A stretch of DNA of 64,000 bases from Mycolicibacterium tokaiense (GTDB taxonomy: Bacteria > Actinomycetota > Actinomycetes > Mycobacteriales > Mycobacteriaceae), in NCBI RefSeq assembly GCF_010725885.1, contig NZ_AP022600.1:5456001-5520000 (forward strand), read 5' to 3'. The translations under genes were made by a program, and so were the position numbers. Shown one piece after another: positions 35,503-45,013 of this stretch; position 1 is the first letter of the stretch; each line of letters begins with the position of its first letter. The notes under the pieces were generated by a model. The model was not told where the DNA came from, did not search any database, and worked only from the letters and a program-made list of their open reading frames with translations.

Positions 35503-38500
35503 CTAGCCTTCCAGCTCGCCCTCGGTCTCCAGGAGTACCTGGCGCAACCCGTCGAGAGTCTGCGGATCCGGTTCGGCCCACATCCCGCGTTCGACGGCTT
35601 CGAGCAGCCGCTCGGCCATCCCGTGCAGCGCCCAGGGATTGGACTCGTCCATGAACTTCCGGTTCTCGGGGTCCAGCACGTAGCTCTCGGTGAGCTGCTC
35701 GTACATCCAGTCCGACATGACGTGCGCGGTGGCGTCATAGCCGAACAGGTAGTCGACGGTGGCCGCCATCTCGAAGGCACCCTTGTAGCCGTGCCGGCGC
35801 ATCGCCGACATCCAGCGCGGGTTGACCACCCGGGCGCGGAACACCCGGGTGGTCTCCTCGCTCAGGGTGCGGGTGCGCACCGCGTCGGGTCGGGTGTTGT
35901 CGCCGATGTAGGCCGCCGGAGCCGTGCCGGTGAGTGCCCGCACCGTGGCGACCATGCCGCCGTGGTACTGGAAGTAGTCGTCGGAGTCGGCGATGTCGTG
36001 CTCACGGGTGTCGGTGTTCTTGGCGGCCACCGCGATCCGCCGGTACGCGCGGTTCATGTCCTCGGTGGCTTCCGCGCCGTCGAGACCCCGGCCGTAGGCG
36101 AAACCACCCCAGGCGGTGTACACCTGGGCCAAGTCGTTGTCGTCGCGCCAGTTGCGGCTGTCGATCAGCTGCAGCAGCCCGGCCCCGTAGGTGCCCGGTT
36201 TGGAGCCGAAAATGCGTGTGGTGGCGCGCCTCTGGTCACCGTGTTCGTCGAGGTCCGCGGCCGAGTGCGCCCGGATGTAGTTGTCCTCGCCCGGCTCATC
36301 GAGCCCGGCGACCAGCTGCACGGCGTCGTCGAGCATGGTGACCACGTGCGGGAACGCGTCGCGGAAGAAGCCGGAGATGCGGACGGTGACGTCGATGCGG
36401 GGGCGGCCGAGTTCGTCGAGAGCGATCGGTTCCACGTTGACCACGCGCCGGGAGGCGTCGTCCCAGATGGGGCGGACCCCGAGGAGCGCCAGCACCTCGG
36501 CGATGTCGTCGCCGGAGGTGCGCATGGCCGAGGTCCCCCACACCGACAGCCCCACCGACTGCGGCCAGGACCCGTAGTCGGCGCGGTAGCGCTCCAGCAG
36601 TGAATCCGCCATCGCCACACCGGTTTCCCAGGCCAGCTTGGACGGGACCGCCTTGGGGTCGACGGAGTAGAAGTTGCGCCCGGTGGGCAGCACGTTGACC
36701 AGACCCCGCAGCGGCGACCCGGACGGCCCGGCCGCGATGAAGCGGCCCTCGAGTGCCCGCAGCACCTGGTCGATTTCGTGTGCGGTGCCGGCCAGCCGCG
36801 GCACCACCTCGGTGGCCGCGAACCGCAGCACCGTCGCGACCTCGGTGTTGTCGGTGTCGATGGCCGCAGGATCCCAGCCCGCCGCCTGCAGGTCGGCCAC
36901 GAGCTGCCGCGCCCGGGCCTCGGCCTCGTCGACGCTCACCCGCTGCTCGGAGCCATCTTCCTTCAGGCCCAACGCTTCTCGCAGCCCCGGCACCGACTGC
37001 TCGCCGCCGAACAGCTGCCGGGCCCGCAGGATCGCCAGTACCAGGTCGAGTTCGCCGTCGCCGGTGGGCTTGTCGCCGAGGATGTGCAGGCCGTCGCGGA
37101 TCTGCACGTCCTTGATCTCGCACAGCCAGCCGTCGACGTGCAGCAGCATGTCGTCGAAGACGTCCTCGTCGGGGCGGTCTTCGAGGCCCAGATCATGGTC
37201 CATCTTGGCCGCGCGCATCAATGTCCAGATCTGCTGACGGATGGCGGGCAGCTTGCCGGGATCCAGCGCGGAGATGTTGGCGTGCTCGTCGAGAAGCTGT
37301 TCCAGTCGGGCGATGTCGCCATAGGTCTCGGCGCGGGCCATTGGCGGGATCAGGTGGTCCACCAGCACCGCGTGTGCCCGCCGTTTGGCCTGGGTGCCCT
37401 CCCCCGGGTCGTTGACCAGGAACGGGTAGACCAGCGGCAGGTCACCGAGAGCGGCGTCGGTGCCGCAGCTCGCGGACATGCCGAGGGTTTTGCCGGGCAA
37501 CCACTCCAGGTTGCCGTGCTTGCCCAGGTGTACCACCGCGTCGGCGTGGAACGAGTTGGAGAAGCTGTTGTCCAGCCAGCGGTAGGCAGCCAGATAGTGA
37601 TGACTCGGCGGCAGGTCGGGGTCGTGGTAGATGGCCACCGGGTTCTCCCCGAAGCCCCGCGGCGGCTGCACCACGATGACGATGTTGCCGGATTGCATTG
37701 CGGCGATGACGATCTCACCGTCCGGATCCTGGCTACGGTCCACGAAGAGGTTGCCCGGCGGCGGGCCCCAGTGCTCGACGATCGCGTCGGCGAAGTCCTG
37801 CGGCAGCGTGGCAAACCACCGCCGGTAATCAGCGGCGGACACCCGGATCGGGTTGCCGGCCAACTGTTCTTCGGTCAGCCAGTCCGGGTCCTGCCCGCCG
37901 CGTTCGATCAGCGCGTGGATCAGGGCGTCGCCGTCCTGCGCCTCGACCCCCGGGACGTCACCGATCACGTATCCGGCGTCGCGCATGGCCCGCAGCACGG
38001 CCACGGCGCTGGCCGGGGTGTCCAGGCCGACGGCGTTGCCGATGCGGGCGTGCTTGGTGGGGTAGGCCGAGAAGACCAGGGCCACCTTCTTCTCGGCGTT
38101 CGGAATATGGCGCAGCCGTGCGTGCTTGACCGCCAGGCCCGCCACCCGGGCGCAGCGTTCCGCGTCGGCGACATACGCGATCAGACCTTCGTCGTCGAAC
38201 TCCTTGAACGAGAACGGCACCGTGATGATGCGGCCGTCGAACTCGGGCACCGCCACCTGGGTGGCGACATCCAGCGGGGACAGGCCGTCGTCGTTGGCGT
38301 CCCAGGTGGCGCGCGGGCTGGTCAGGCACAGCCCCTGCAATATCGGAACATCCAGTGCGGCAAGGTGTTCGACATTCCAGGCGTCATCGTCACCGCCGGC
38401 ACCCACCGTCGCGGGCTTGGCGCCGCCGGCCGCGAGCACCGTCACCACCATGGCGTCGGCGGTCTTCAGCGTCTCGAGCAGTTCCGGGGGCGCGCTGCGC

Positions 38501-39081
38501 AGCGACGCACAGTACAGCGGCAGCGGCCGGGCGCCGGCGGCGTTGATGGCATCACACAACGCCGCGATGTAGGAAGTGTTGCCCGCCAGATGCTGCGCGC
38601 GGTAGTAGAGCACCGCGATGGTGGGCCCGTCGTTCACGCTGTCCGGGCGCTCGAGGCGACCCCATTCCGGGACACTGACCGGCGGGTTGAAGCCGAAACC
38701 GGTCATCAGCACGGTGTCGGCCAGGAACGCGTAGAGGTTCGCCAGGTTCTCGGTGCCGCCCTGGGCCAGGTAGGCGTGGGTTTGCAGCGCAATGCCCGCG
38801 GGCACCGTGGAGCGCTCCATCAGGTCGGCGTCGGGCGCCTGCTCTCCGCTGATCACCACGGTCGGCACGCCGCTGGCCAGCACGGTGTCGATGCCGTCCT
38901 GCCAGGCCCGGTAGCCGCCCAGGATGCGCACGATCACCAGATCCACCCCGTCGAGCAGCTCCGGCAGGTCCGCCTCGGGCACGCGGGAGGGGTTGGCCCA
39001 GCGGAACCCGGCGCCACTGGCCCGCGCGGTGATCAGGTCGGTGTCGGACGTCGAGAGCAGCAGCACAGTCGGTTCTGGCAC
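35503..39081 (-). CDS. cobN: Cobaltochelatase subunit CobN
   Basis: This 1192-residue large subunit inserts cobalt into hydrogenobyrinate a,c-diamide in the aerobic cobalamin pathway, with CobS/CobT-type ATPases encoded elsewhere. Recognisable CobN segments include LLLSTSDTDLITA at the start, AVLYYRAQHLAGNTSYI, VVHLGKHGNLEWLPGK and NGLGTSAMRTSGDDIAE-type sequence VWGTSAMRTSGDDIAEVLALL. GTG at 39081 gives a length equal to the M. tuberculosis protein; a longer frame begins 84 bases upstream. No cobalamin riboswitch fits in the ~50-base gap to the divergent gene. Confidence 0.96.
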   Translation of the reverse strand: MPEPTVLLLSTSDTDLITARASGAGFRWANPSRVPEADLPELLDGVDLVIVRILGGYRAWQDGIDTVLASGVPTVVISGEQAPDADLMERSTVPAGIALQTHAYLAQGGTENLANLYAFLADTVLMTGFGFNPPVSVPEWGRLERPDSVNDGPTIAVLYYRAQHLAGNTSYIAALCDAINAAGARPLPLYCASLRSAPPELLETLKTADAMVVTVLAAGGAKPATVGAGGDDDAWNVEHLAALDVPILQGLCLTSPRATWDANDDGLSPLDVATQVAVPEFDGRIITVPFSFKEFDDEGLIAYVADAERCARVAGLAVKHARLRHIPNAEKKVALVFSAYPTKHARIGNAVGLDTPASAVAVLRAMRDAGYVIGDVPGVEAQDGDALIHALIERGGQDPDWLTEEQLAGNPIRVSAADYRRWFATLPQDFADAIVEHWGPPPGNLFVDRSQDPDGEIVIAAMQSGNIVIVVQPPRGFGENPVAIYHDPDLPPSHHYLAAYRWLDNSFSNSFHADAVVHLGKHGNLEWLPGKTLGMSASCGTDAALGDLPLVYPFLVNDPGEGTQAKRRAHAVLVDHLIPPMARAETYGDIARLEQLLDEHANISALDPGKLPAIRQQIWTLMRAAKMDHDLGLEDRPDEDVFDDMLLHVDGWLCEIKDVQIRDGLHILGDKPTGDGELDLVLAILRARQLFGGEQSVPGLREALGLKEDGSEQRVSVDEAEARARQLVADLQAAGWDPAAIDTDNTEVATVLRFAATEVVPRLAGTAHEIDQVLRALEGRFIAAGPSGSPLRGLVNVLPTGRNFYSVDPKAVPSKLAWETGVAMADSLLERYRADYGSWPQSVGLSVWGTSAMRTSGDDIAEVLALLGVRPIWDDASRRVVNVEPIALDELGRPRIDVTVRISGFFRDAFPHVVTMLDDAVQLVAGLDEPGEDNYIRAHSAADLDEHGDQRRATTRIFGSKPGTYGAGLLQLIDSRNWRDDNDLAQVYTAWGGFAYGRGLDGAEATEDMNRAYRRIAVAAKNTDTREHDIADSDDYFQYHGGMVATVRALTGTAPAAYIGDNTRPDAVRTRTLSEETTRVFRARVVNPRWMSAMRRHGYKGAFEMAATVDYLFGYDATAHVMSDWMYEQLTESYVLDPENRKFMDESNPWALHGMAERLLEAVERGMWAEPDPQTLDGLRQVLLETEGELEG

Positions 39082-39119
39082 AAACCATTGGTACAGCACG
39101 CACAGCGGCCGTCGCGACC

Positions 39120-39125
39120 TACGGT
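39120..39125 (+). promoter_or_regulatory. -10 of the AraC gene
   Basis: TACGGT ends seven bases before GTG 39133, the leaderless layout. It supports this start among several in-frame GTGs. Confidence 0.45.
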
Positions 39126-39132
39126 GGTCTAT

Positions 39133-39927
39133 GTGGGCACCACGTTCGTGACCGGCACCCCGCACTCGTCACTGCGGGGTGTGGTGCTGCGGTACGAGGG
39201 GTTCACCGATCGCAGCGGACGACCTATGACGTTCCGGGAGCTGCCCTGCAGTTATGTCCCGATCATCATCGATCTGGCCACCGGCTGGACGGTGACCCAT
39301 GTCGACCGTCCCGCAGTGCGGCTGGGCTCGTTCATCGCCGGCGTCACCGACTCCCCGGTGCTGGTCCACCACGGCGGCAGTGCGGATTGCCTACAGGTGG
39401 ATCTGACCCCGCTGGGAGCCCGGCGGCTGTTCGGGATCCCGATGCACGAGCTGGCCAACCAGACGGTGTCGATCGAGGACGTACTGGGTGTTTCCGGTGG
39501 CCGTCTGGTGCAGCAGGTGGGTGAGGCCGCGGACTGGCCGGAGCGTTTCGGGCTGGTGGACGCAGCGCTGCAGGCCCGGCTGGCGGACTCCGACGACGTG
39601 GATCCGGCGGTGTCGTGGTCGCTGGAGCGCATCACGTCGGCCCGGATCGGTGATCTGGCGGCCGAGTTGGGGTGGAGCCATCGCCGCCTGATCACCCGCT
39701 ATCGCGAGGCGGTGGGGCTGCCGCCGAAGACGGTGGCCCGCATCGTCCGGTTCGAAGCGCTGACGGCCCGCCTAGGTGCGGGGCCGGTGGACTGGGCCGT
39801 CCTGGCCGCTGACTGCGGGTTCTTCGACCAGGCGCACCTCGCCCGCGAGGTGCGCAGCCTGACCGGGCAGACGCCCACCGAGCTGCTGGTCAATTTTGTA
39901 CAAGACGCGCCTGTGAGCTCGGCCTAG
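39133..39927 (+). CDS. AraC-family transcriptional regulator
   Basis: In this 264-residue protein the C-terminal ~90 residues carry two helix-turn-helices typical of AraC (ERITSARIGDLAAELGWSHRRLITRYREAVGLPPKTVARIVRFEAL ... WAVLAADCGFFDQAHLAREVRSLTGQTP). The N-terminal half (VVLRYEGFTDRSGRP, SYVPIIIDLATGW) is a ligand-sensing domain like those of actinobacterial AraC-type regulators. Divergent from cobN; probable targets are nearby genes, but no operator could be defined. Confidence 0.85.
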   Translation: MGTTFVTGTPHSSLRGVVLRYEGFTDRSGRPMTFRELPCSYVPIIIDLATGWTVTHVDRPAVRLGSFIAGVTDSPVLVHHGGSADCLQVDLTPLGARRLFGIPMHELANQTVSIEDVLGVSGGRLVQQVGEAADWPERFGLVDAALQARLADSDDVDPAVSWSLERITSARIGDLAAELGWSHRRLITRYREAVGLPPKTVARIVRFEALTARLGAGPVDWAVLAADCGFFDQAHLAREVRSLTGQTPTELLVNFVQDAPVSSA

Positions 39928-39937
39928 CGTGGCCGGC

Positions 39938-40330
39938 ATGGAACTCAACGGCGCTGTCCCGATCGTCCCCTACGTCGACCCGCGTGCGGCCATCAGTTGG
40001 CTGGAGAAGGCGTTCGACGCCACGCCCACTCTGGTGGTACCGCCGGAGCCCGATCAACCCCTGGCGCACGCAGAGGTCGCGGTGGGCACCGGAGTGGTCA
40101 TGATCGACGACGCCGAGCGCACCGACAGTCCGTTCGCCCTGCCCGGGCCGGTGGTGCTGTACGTGGTGGTCGACGATCCAGATCTCCTGCACGCCCGCGC
40201 CGAGGCCGCCGGAGCCGAGATCATCATGCCGCTGACCGATCAGGACTACGGCTCGCGTGAGTTCGCCGCCCGCGATCCGCACGGCAACGTCTGGAGCTTC
40301 GGGACGTATCGGCCCAGTTCAGCGGGGTGA
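39938..40330 (+). CDS. VOC (glyoxalase/bleomycin resistance) family protein
   Basis: The 130-residue protein with two beta-alpha-beta-beta-beta units has IVPYVDPRAAISWLEKAF at the N-terminus and FAARDPHGNVWSFGTY at the C-terminus, as in the YycE/PhnB-like VOC branch. ATG 39938 lies seven bases after TAGCGT (39925-39930), which overlaps the AraC stop codon, so a leaderless transcript is likely. Function may be a small-molecule isomerase, dioxygenase or binding protein. Confidence 0.82.
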   Translation: MELNGAVPIVPYVDPRAAISWLEKAFDATPTLVVPPEPDQPLAHAEVAVGTGVVMIDDAERTDSPFALPGPVVLYVVVDDPDLLHARAEAAGAEIIMPLTDQDYGSREFAARDPHGNVWSFGTYRPSSAG

Positions 40331-40337
40331 TCGCATC

Positions 40338-40360
40338 TTGTCGGTGGGTGGTGGCACAAT
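40338..40360 (+). promoter_or_regulatory. PafBC-dependent (RecA-NDp) promoter
   Basis: TTGTCGGTG (40338-40346) matches the RecA-NDp/PafBC -35 consensus TTGTCRGTG in full. After exactly 8 bases follows CACAAT (40355-40360) in the place of the TANNNT -10. The start codon lies seven bases downstream. Confidence 0.65.
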
Positions 40361-40375
40361 CGAATGTATGTTCGA
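40360..40375 (+). promoter_or_regulatory. LexA/SOS box over the start codon
   Basis: TCGAAT-GTAT-GTTCGA agrees with the mycobacterial SOS box TCGAAC-N4-GTTCGA in 11 of 12 defined bases and covers the ATG at 40368. Extended by one base on each side it is ATCGAA-N6-TTCGAT. Confidence 0.7.
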
Positions 40376-42278
40376 TACGCTTCCGGATCCGGCGACCTAC
40401 GGGGAGTTGACCCCCAAGGAGCTGGTCTCTGCCATCCGGGAGTACCACCAGGCTGAGGCGCAGATGACGGCCCGCAAACTGGCCTGCATCGCCCACCTGG
40501 TGGCCCTGCGCGAAGCCGAAGCCGCCGACGAGGAGAAGCTGTGGGTCTATGACCCCTGGGCCGGCGCCCGAGATGAAGTTGCCGCCGCCCTGGCGTTGAG
40601 CCCGCGGCGGGCCTCCGGGCAGCTGCGCCTGGCCGAAGCCCTCGCCGTGCGGCTCCCGAAGGTCGCCGCCCTCTTGGATGCCGGGGTGATCAACGCCCGC
40701 GTCGCCGCCAGCATCGTCTACCGCACCGCCCTGGTCACCCCCGCCGCCCAACCCGTCATCGACGCCGAAATCGCCGCCCGCGCCGGCAGCTACACCACCG
40801 CATCCGATACCGACGTCGAACTGGCCGTCGACGCCATCATCGACGAACACGACCCCGACGCCGTACGCCGCTACCGCGACGCCACCCACGACCTCGACGT
40901 GCAGTTCGGTAAACCCGACGACGTCACCGGCACCGCCTCGGTGTTCGGGCGGATCCTGGCCACCGACGCCGAGGTGGCTGCCCGGGTGTTGAATGCCATG
41001 GCCGACACCGTCTGCCGCGACGACCCCCGCAGCCGAGGGGAACTTCGCCACGCCGGATTCGGGGCAGTGTTCCGCGGCCACGACCGCCTGGTGTGCCAAT
41101 GCGGGCGCCCCGACTGTGTTGCCGCGTCGATCCCATCGAAGGTGACGTCGATCGTGGTGCACATCCTCGCCGAAGCCGGCACCCTCGATGCCGCCCTGGC
41201 CGAAGTCGCCGCCGCCCAACACTTCCACCGCAACAGCGACCCGGCCGCACCGACGGTCGACCTCGACGCCATCGCCCGCGACGTCGACGCCGCCGCAGCT
41301 GCCCGCCCAGCCGAGCCCGTAACACGGTGGCCCTGGGACAGCCCCACCAACGGCGACGGCAACGGCAACGGCGACAGCCACGACACCCCGCCGCCACCCG
41401 AGACGGGATACGACGTCTACCTCACCCCACCTGTCGACAACAGCGATGACGGGGACAACGACGGCGAGGCTCCCCCGTGGGCCGCACCCGGACCCGGCAC
41501 ACCACCACCCCCGCCACCGGATCACCCCGACACCGGCACCGCCGCCACCCCCACCACCGACGATCGTGCGGATTCACCCGCCCCGGACATCCACGGCGAG
41601 GCATCAGACTCAGCTACCCCTGACACCCCCAACAGCGAAGCCCCTGCCGCTCAAACCTGCCCACCGGCAGTCAGCACCGGCGGCCACATCATCCCCACCC
41701 TGCTGCTCGCCGAACTCATCCGCACCGGCGCCACCATCCAACCCCTACCCCCACCCGCAGCGGACCCCGAACCGCACTACCAGTTCTCCGACCAACTACG
41801 CCGCTTCATCACACTGCGCGACCTACGCTGCAGCTTCCCCGGCTGCACCCGCACCGCCGAAAAACTCGACATCGACCACACCATCGCCCACGCCGACCAC
41901 GGCCACACCCACCCCTCCAACGGCAAACTCCTCTGCCGCGAACACCACCTCGCCAAAACCTTCCCCACCACCGCCGGACAGTGGACCGACGAACAACTCC
42001 CCAACGGCGACATCTACTGGACCGCCCCCACCGGCCACTCCTACCTCACCGAACCCCGCAGCAGAACCCTGCTCCCCCACGCCAACCTCACCACCAGCAC
42101 CACGCCCTTCATCCACCCCAACACACGACGCCGCACCACCACACCCACCACCCCCATGCCCACCCGACAACGCACCCGCGCCAATGACCGCGCCCAACGC
42201 ATCACCACCGAACGCGAACACAACGCACTACTCCGCGCCCTCGATACCGGCCCACCTACGCGGTCGCCGTTCCGATGA
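40368..42278 (+). CDS. 13E12-repeat family protein (DUF222 + HNH endonuclease)
   Basis: The 636-residue protein has DUF222 over residues ~10-320 and an HNH nuclease at ~470-540 ([20 protein letters not shown] ... [13 protein letters not shown]). They are joined by a ~150-residue linker rich in Pro/Asp/Thr that looks disordered. The 3' half of the gene has strongly skewed CACC/CCCACC codon use unlike its neighbours. Members of this family are multicopy in mycobacteria and several in M. tuberculosis are DNA-damage induced. Here both a PafBC promoter and a LexA box precede it, and the mRNA seems leaderless. Exact role unknown. Confidence 0.9.
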   Translation: MFDTLPDPATYGELTPKELVSAIREYHQAEAQMTARKLACIAHLVALREAEAADEEKLWVYDPWAGARDEVAAALALSPRRASGQLRLAEALAVRLPKVAALLDAGVINARVAASIVYRTALVTPAAQPVIDAEIAARAGSYTTASDTDVELAVDAIIDEHDPDAVRRYRDATHDLDVQFGKPDDVTGTASVFGRILATDAEVAARVLNAMADTVCRDDPRSRGELRHAGFGAVFRGHDRLVCQCGRPDCVAASIPSKVTSIVVHILAEAGTLDAALAEVAAAQHFHRNSDPAAPTVDLDAIARDVDAAAAARPAEPVTRWPWDSPTNGDGNGNGDSHDTPPPPETGYDVYLTPPVDNSDDGDNDGEAPPWAAPGPGTPPPPPPDHPDTGTAATPTTDDRADSPAPDIHGEASDSATPDTPNSEAPAAQTCPPAVSTGGHIIPTLLLAELIRTGATIQPLPPPAADPEPHYQFSDQLRRFITLRDLRCSFPGCTRTAEKLDIDHTIAHADHGHTHPSNGKLLCREHHLAKTFPTTAGQWTDEQLPNGDIYWTAPTGHSYLTEPRSRTLLPHANLTTSTTPFIHPNTRRRTTTPTTPMPTRQRTRANDRAQRITTEREHNALLRALDTGPPTRSPFR

Positions 42279-42345
42279 CCGGGTAATTGGAATCTGCGGT
42301 AGCCAAACGCTGTCCAACGTCAGGGCAACTGGGCAGCATCGGCGC

Positions 42346-43239
42346 ATGTCTCTGCACATAACAAAACTCGGCGCCCACATCGGCGCGCAGATCGATGGCG
42401 TCACCCTCTCCGGCGAGCTGGACAGCGCGACCGCAGCGCAGATCAATGCGGCGCTGCTGGAGCACAAGGTGATCTTCTTCCGCGACCAGCACCACCTCGA
42501 CGACCACAGCCAGTTGGCGTTCGCGCAGCTGCTCGGCACGCCGACCATCGCGCACCCCACCGTCACCTCGCGGGGCCACCAAGTGCTGCCGATCGATTCG
42601 CGCTACGACAAGGCCAACAGCTGGCACACCGACGTGACGTTCGTGGACCGCATCCCCAAGGCGTCGCTGCTGCGGGCGGTCACCCTGCCGGAGTACGGCG
42701 GCACCACCACCTGGGCCAACACGGAAACCGCCTACAACCAGCTGCCGGAGCCGCTCCAGGCGCTGGCCGACACACTGTGGGCGGTACACACCAACATCTA
42801 CGACTACGTGGACGCGGCCGCCTCGGACACCACCCGCAAGTACCGCGACGAGTTCGAATCCGCCTACTTCGAGACCGAACACCCGGTGGTGCGCGTACAT
42901 CCGGAGACCGGTCGCCGGGTGCTGGTGCTCGGGCATTTCGTCAAACGGTTCGTCGGCCTGGCGCCGGCGGAGTCGCGGGCGCTGTTCGACCTGTTCCAGG
43001 CCCGGATCACCAGGCTGGAGAACACGGTGCGGTGGAACTGGCGCCTCGGCGACCTCGCGATCTGGGACAACCGTGCCACTCAGCACTATGCCGTGTCCGA
43101 CTACGACGACCAGTACCGCCGGCTCAACCGCATCACGTTGTCGGGGGACGTGCCGGTCGACATCCACGGACAGTCCAGCCGCGTCATCGCCGGGGACGCC
43201 TCGCACTACTCGCCGATCCTGCAGGCGGTCCCGGCCTGA
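42346..43239 (+). CDS. TauD/TfdA-type Fe(II)/2-oxoglutarate dioxygenase, Rv3406-like alkylsulfatase
   Basis: The 297-residue enzyme has [15 protein letters not shown], iron ligands His and Asp in SWHTDVTF and the distal His in NRATQHYAV, and the 2OG-binding Arg near YRRLNRITL. The stretch IGAQIDGV...[17 protein letters not shown] and WDNRATQH closely resembles M. tuberculosis Rv3406, a type II alkyl sulfatase that cleaves sulfate esters such as 2-ethylhexyl sulfate. So a sulfur-scavenging role is likely. It lies in the insert between cobN and cobG. Confidence 0.87.
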   Translation: MSLHITKLGAHIGAQIDGVTLSGELDSATAAQINAALLEHKVIFFRDQHHLDDHSQLAFAQLLGTPTIAHPTVTSRGHQVLPIDSRYDKANSWHTDVTFVDRIPKASLLRAVTLPEYGGTTTWANTETAYNQLPEPLQALADTLWAVHTNIYDYVDAAASDTTRKYRDEFESAYFETEHPVVRVHPETGRRVLVLGHFVKRFVGLAPAESRALFDLFQARITRLENTVRWNWRLGDLAIWDNRATQHYAVSDYDDQYRRLNRITLSGDVPVDIHGQSSRVIAGDASHYSPILQAVPA

Positions 43240-43252
43240 GTACGGTGGACGG

Positions 43253-44377
43253 GTGGTCCGCGAACGTGACCAGGACGCCTGTCCCGGCGCCCTGCAGGTC
43301 CACCAGGCTGCCGACGGTGCCCTGGTGCGGGTCCGCCTGCCCGGCGGCCTGCTGCGCGCCGACCAGCTGGAGGCCCTCGCGCACACCGCGGCCGAACACG
43401 GCTCGGGGACGCTGGAGCTGACTTCACGCGGGTCCGTCCAGCTGCGCGGCATCACCGACCCGGCGGCGGTGGCCGATGCCATAGCCGGTGCCGGTCTGCT
43501 GCCCTCGCCCACCCATGAGCGGGCGCGCAACATCGTCTCCTCCCCGCTGTCGGGCCGCGTCGGCGGCATGGTCGACGTCCGCGACTGGATCTCCGAACTC
43601 GACGCCGCCGTGTGCGCCGATCCGGTACTGGCCGGGCTGCCCGGACGGTTCTGGTTCGGCCTCGACGACGGCCGCGGCGACGTCTCCGGCCTGCGGGCCG
43701 ACGTCGGGGTCCACGCTGTGGATTCCGACACGGTGGCGCTGCTGTTCGCCGGGGTCGACACCGGGGTGCGGCTGGACCTCGACGACGTGATCGCGACACT
43801 ACTTGCGGTGGCACGCCGCTTCGTGGCGGTACGTGACAAGAACTGGCGCATCACCGAATTGGACGATCCCCGTGTGCTGCTGGGCGATCTGGCACCCAGC
43901 GCCGAACCGGGCCGCAGCTGGCCGCCGAGCACCCGCGGTCCCATCGGGTGGCTCCCGCAAGACGACGGGCGCATCGCGTTGGGCGCCGGAGTACAACTCG
44001 GGGTGCTGCCGTCGCGCACCGCGGAATACCTGGCCGCCATCGGTGCCCCGATCGTGGTCACGCCATGGCGGTCGGTGCTGGTGTGTGACCTCTCCGAGGA
44101 GATCGCCGACGTCTCCCTGCGCGTGTTGGCACCGCAGGGGCTGATCTTCGACGAGAACTCGCCGTGGCTGGACATCAGCGCCTGTGTGGGTAGCCCGGGC
44201 TGCGAGAAATCGGCCGCCGATGTCCGCGCCGACGCGGCCGCGGCCGCCGAAACCGGCGAACACCTGCACCAACACCGGCACTTCGTGGGCTGCGACCGGG
44301 CCTGCGGGAGCCCGCAGACCGGCGAGGTTCTCGTGGCGACCGGAGACGGATACCGGACGCGAAACGCGCACGCTTAG
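43253..44377 (+). CDS. cobG: Precorrin-3B synthase CobG
   Basis: This 374-residue sulfite/nitrite-reductase-like monooxygenase of aerobic cobalamin synthesis contracts the precorrin-3A ring. Ferredoxin-like N-terminal half includes ELTSRGSVQLRGI. The Fe-S/sirohaem cysteines are seen as ACVGSPGCEKS and, downstream, VGCDRACGSP. GTG at 43253 has TACGGT (43241-43246) six bases before it, a leaderless layout. First gene of cobG-cobH-cobIJ. Confidence 0.93.
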   Translation: MVRERDQDACPGALQVHQAADGALVRVRLPGGLLRADQLEALAHTAAEHGSGTLELTSRGSVQLRGITDPAAVADAIAGAGLLPSPTHERARNIVSSPLSGRVGGMVDVRDWISELDAAVCADPVLAGLPGRFWFGLDDGRGDVSGLRADVGVHAVDSDTVALLFAGVDTGVRLDLDDVIATLLAVARRFVAVRDKNWRITELDDPRVLLGDLAPSAEPGRSWPPSTRGPIGWLPQDDGRIALGAGVQLGVLPSRTAEYLAAIGAPIVVTPWRSVLVCDLSEEIADVSLRVLAPQGLIFDENSPWLDISACVGSPGCEKSAADVRADAAAAAETGEHLHQHRHFVGCDRACGSPQTGEVLVATGDGYRTRNAHA

Positions 44378-44380
44378 GGT
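44375..44380 (+). promoter_or_regulatory. Internal -10 of cobH inside the cobG stop
   Basis: TAGGGT overlaps the cobG TAG and ends six bases before the cobH GTG, suggesting an extra leaderless transcript of cobH-cobIJ. Confidence 0.4.
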
Positions 44381-44386
44381 GATCGG

Positions 44387-45013
44387 GTGCTCGACTACAT
44401 CCGCGATGCCGCCGAGATCTACCGGCAGTCGTTCGCGACCATCCGCGCCGAGGCGGATCTGGACCGGTTCCCCACCGATGTGTCCCGGGTCGTGGTTCGA
44501 CTGATCCACACCTGCGGACAGGTCGACGTGGCCGACCACGTGGCCTACACCGACGACGTGGTGACACGAGCGCACCGGGCGCTGGCAGCAGGCGCTCCCA
44601 TTCTGTGCGACTCGTCCATGGTCGCGGCCGGCATCACTGCCGCACGGTTGCCCGCCGCCAACGAGGTGGTGTCGCTGGTGGCCGACCCCCGGGCCCCGGA
44701 AGTTGCTGCGCGCACCGGCAATACCCGCTCGGCGGCCGGCGTCGAACTGTGGGCCGACCGCCTCGACGGCGCCGTGGTCGCTATCGGCAACGCGCCGACG
44801 GCGTTGTTTCGCCTACTGGAACTCGTTGACGACGGCGTCCCGCCGCCGGCTGCGGTGCTGGGCGGTCCGGTGGGATTCGTCGGCTCCGCGCAGTCCAAGC
44901 AGGAGTTGATCGACCGTCCGCGGGGCATGGCGTACCTCATGGTGACGGGTCGGCGCGGGGGCAGTGCCATGGCGGCGGCGGCGGTCAATGCGATTGCGAG
45001 TGAGCGCGAATGA
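44387..45013 (+). CDS. cobH: Precorrin-8X methylmutase CobH
   Basis: This 208-residue enzyme moves the C11 methyl to C12, giving hydrogenobyrinate. The catalytic histidine is in [11 protein letters not shown] (His41). Typical CobH/CbiC motifs follow: [31 protein letters not shown] and [13 protein letters not shown]. It ends with a 4-base overlap with cobIJ (ATGA), so the two are coupled. Confidence 0.95.
   Translation: MLDYIRDAAEIYRQSFATIRAEADLDRFPTDVSRVVVRLIHTCGQVDVADHVAYTDDVVTRAHRALAAGAPILCDSSMVAAGITAARLPAANEVVSLVADPRAPEVAARTGNTRSAAGVELWADRLDGAVVAIGNAPTALFRLLELVDDGVPPPAAVLGGPVGFVGSAQSKQELIDRPRGMAYLMVTGRRGGSAMAAAAVNAIASERE

Noticed and set aside
36778..39132. Very long open frame on the plus strand opposite cobN
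   Set aside because: It is a GC-rich antisense shadow with His/Gln/Arg-heavy composition. Only its last part, from 39133, is a real AraC gene.
39082..39132. Cobalamin riboswitch before cobN
   Set aside because: The gap is about 50 bases, too short, and no B12-box-like sequence was seen. The same holds for the 13 bases before cobG.
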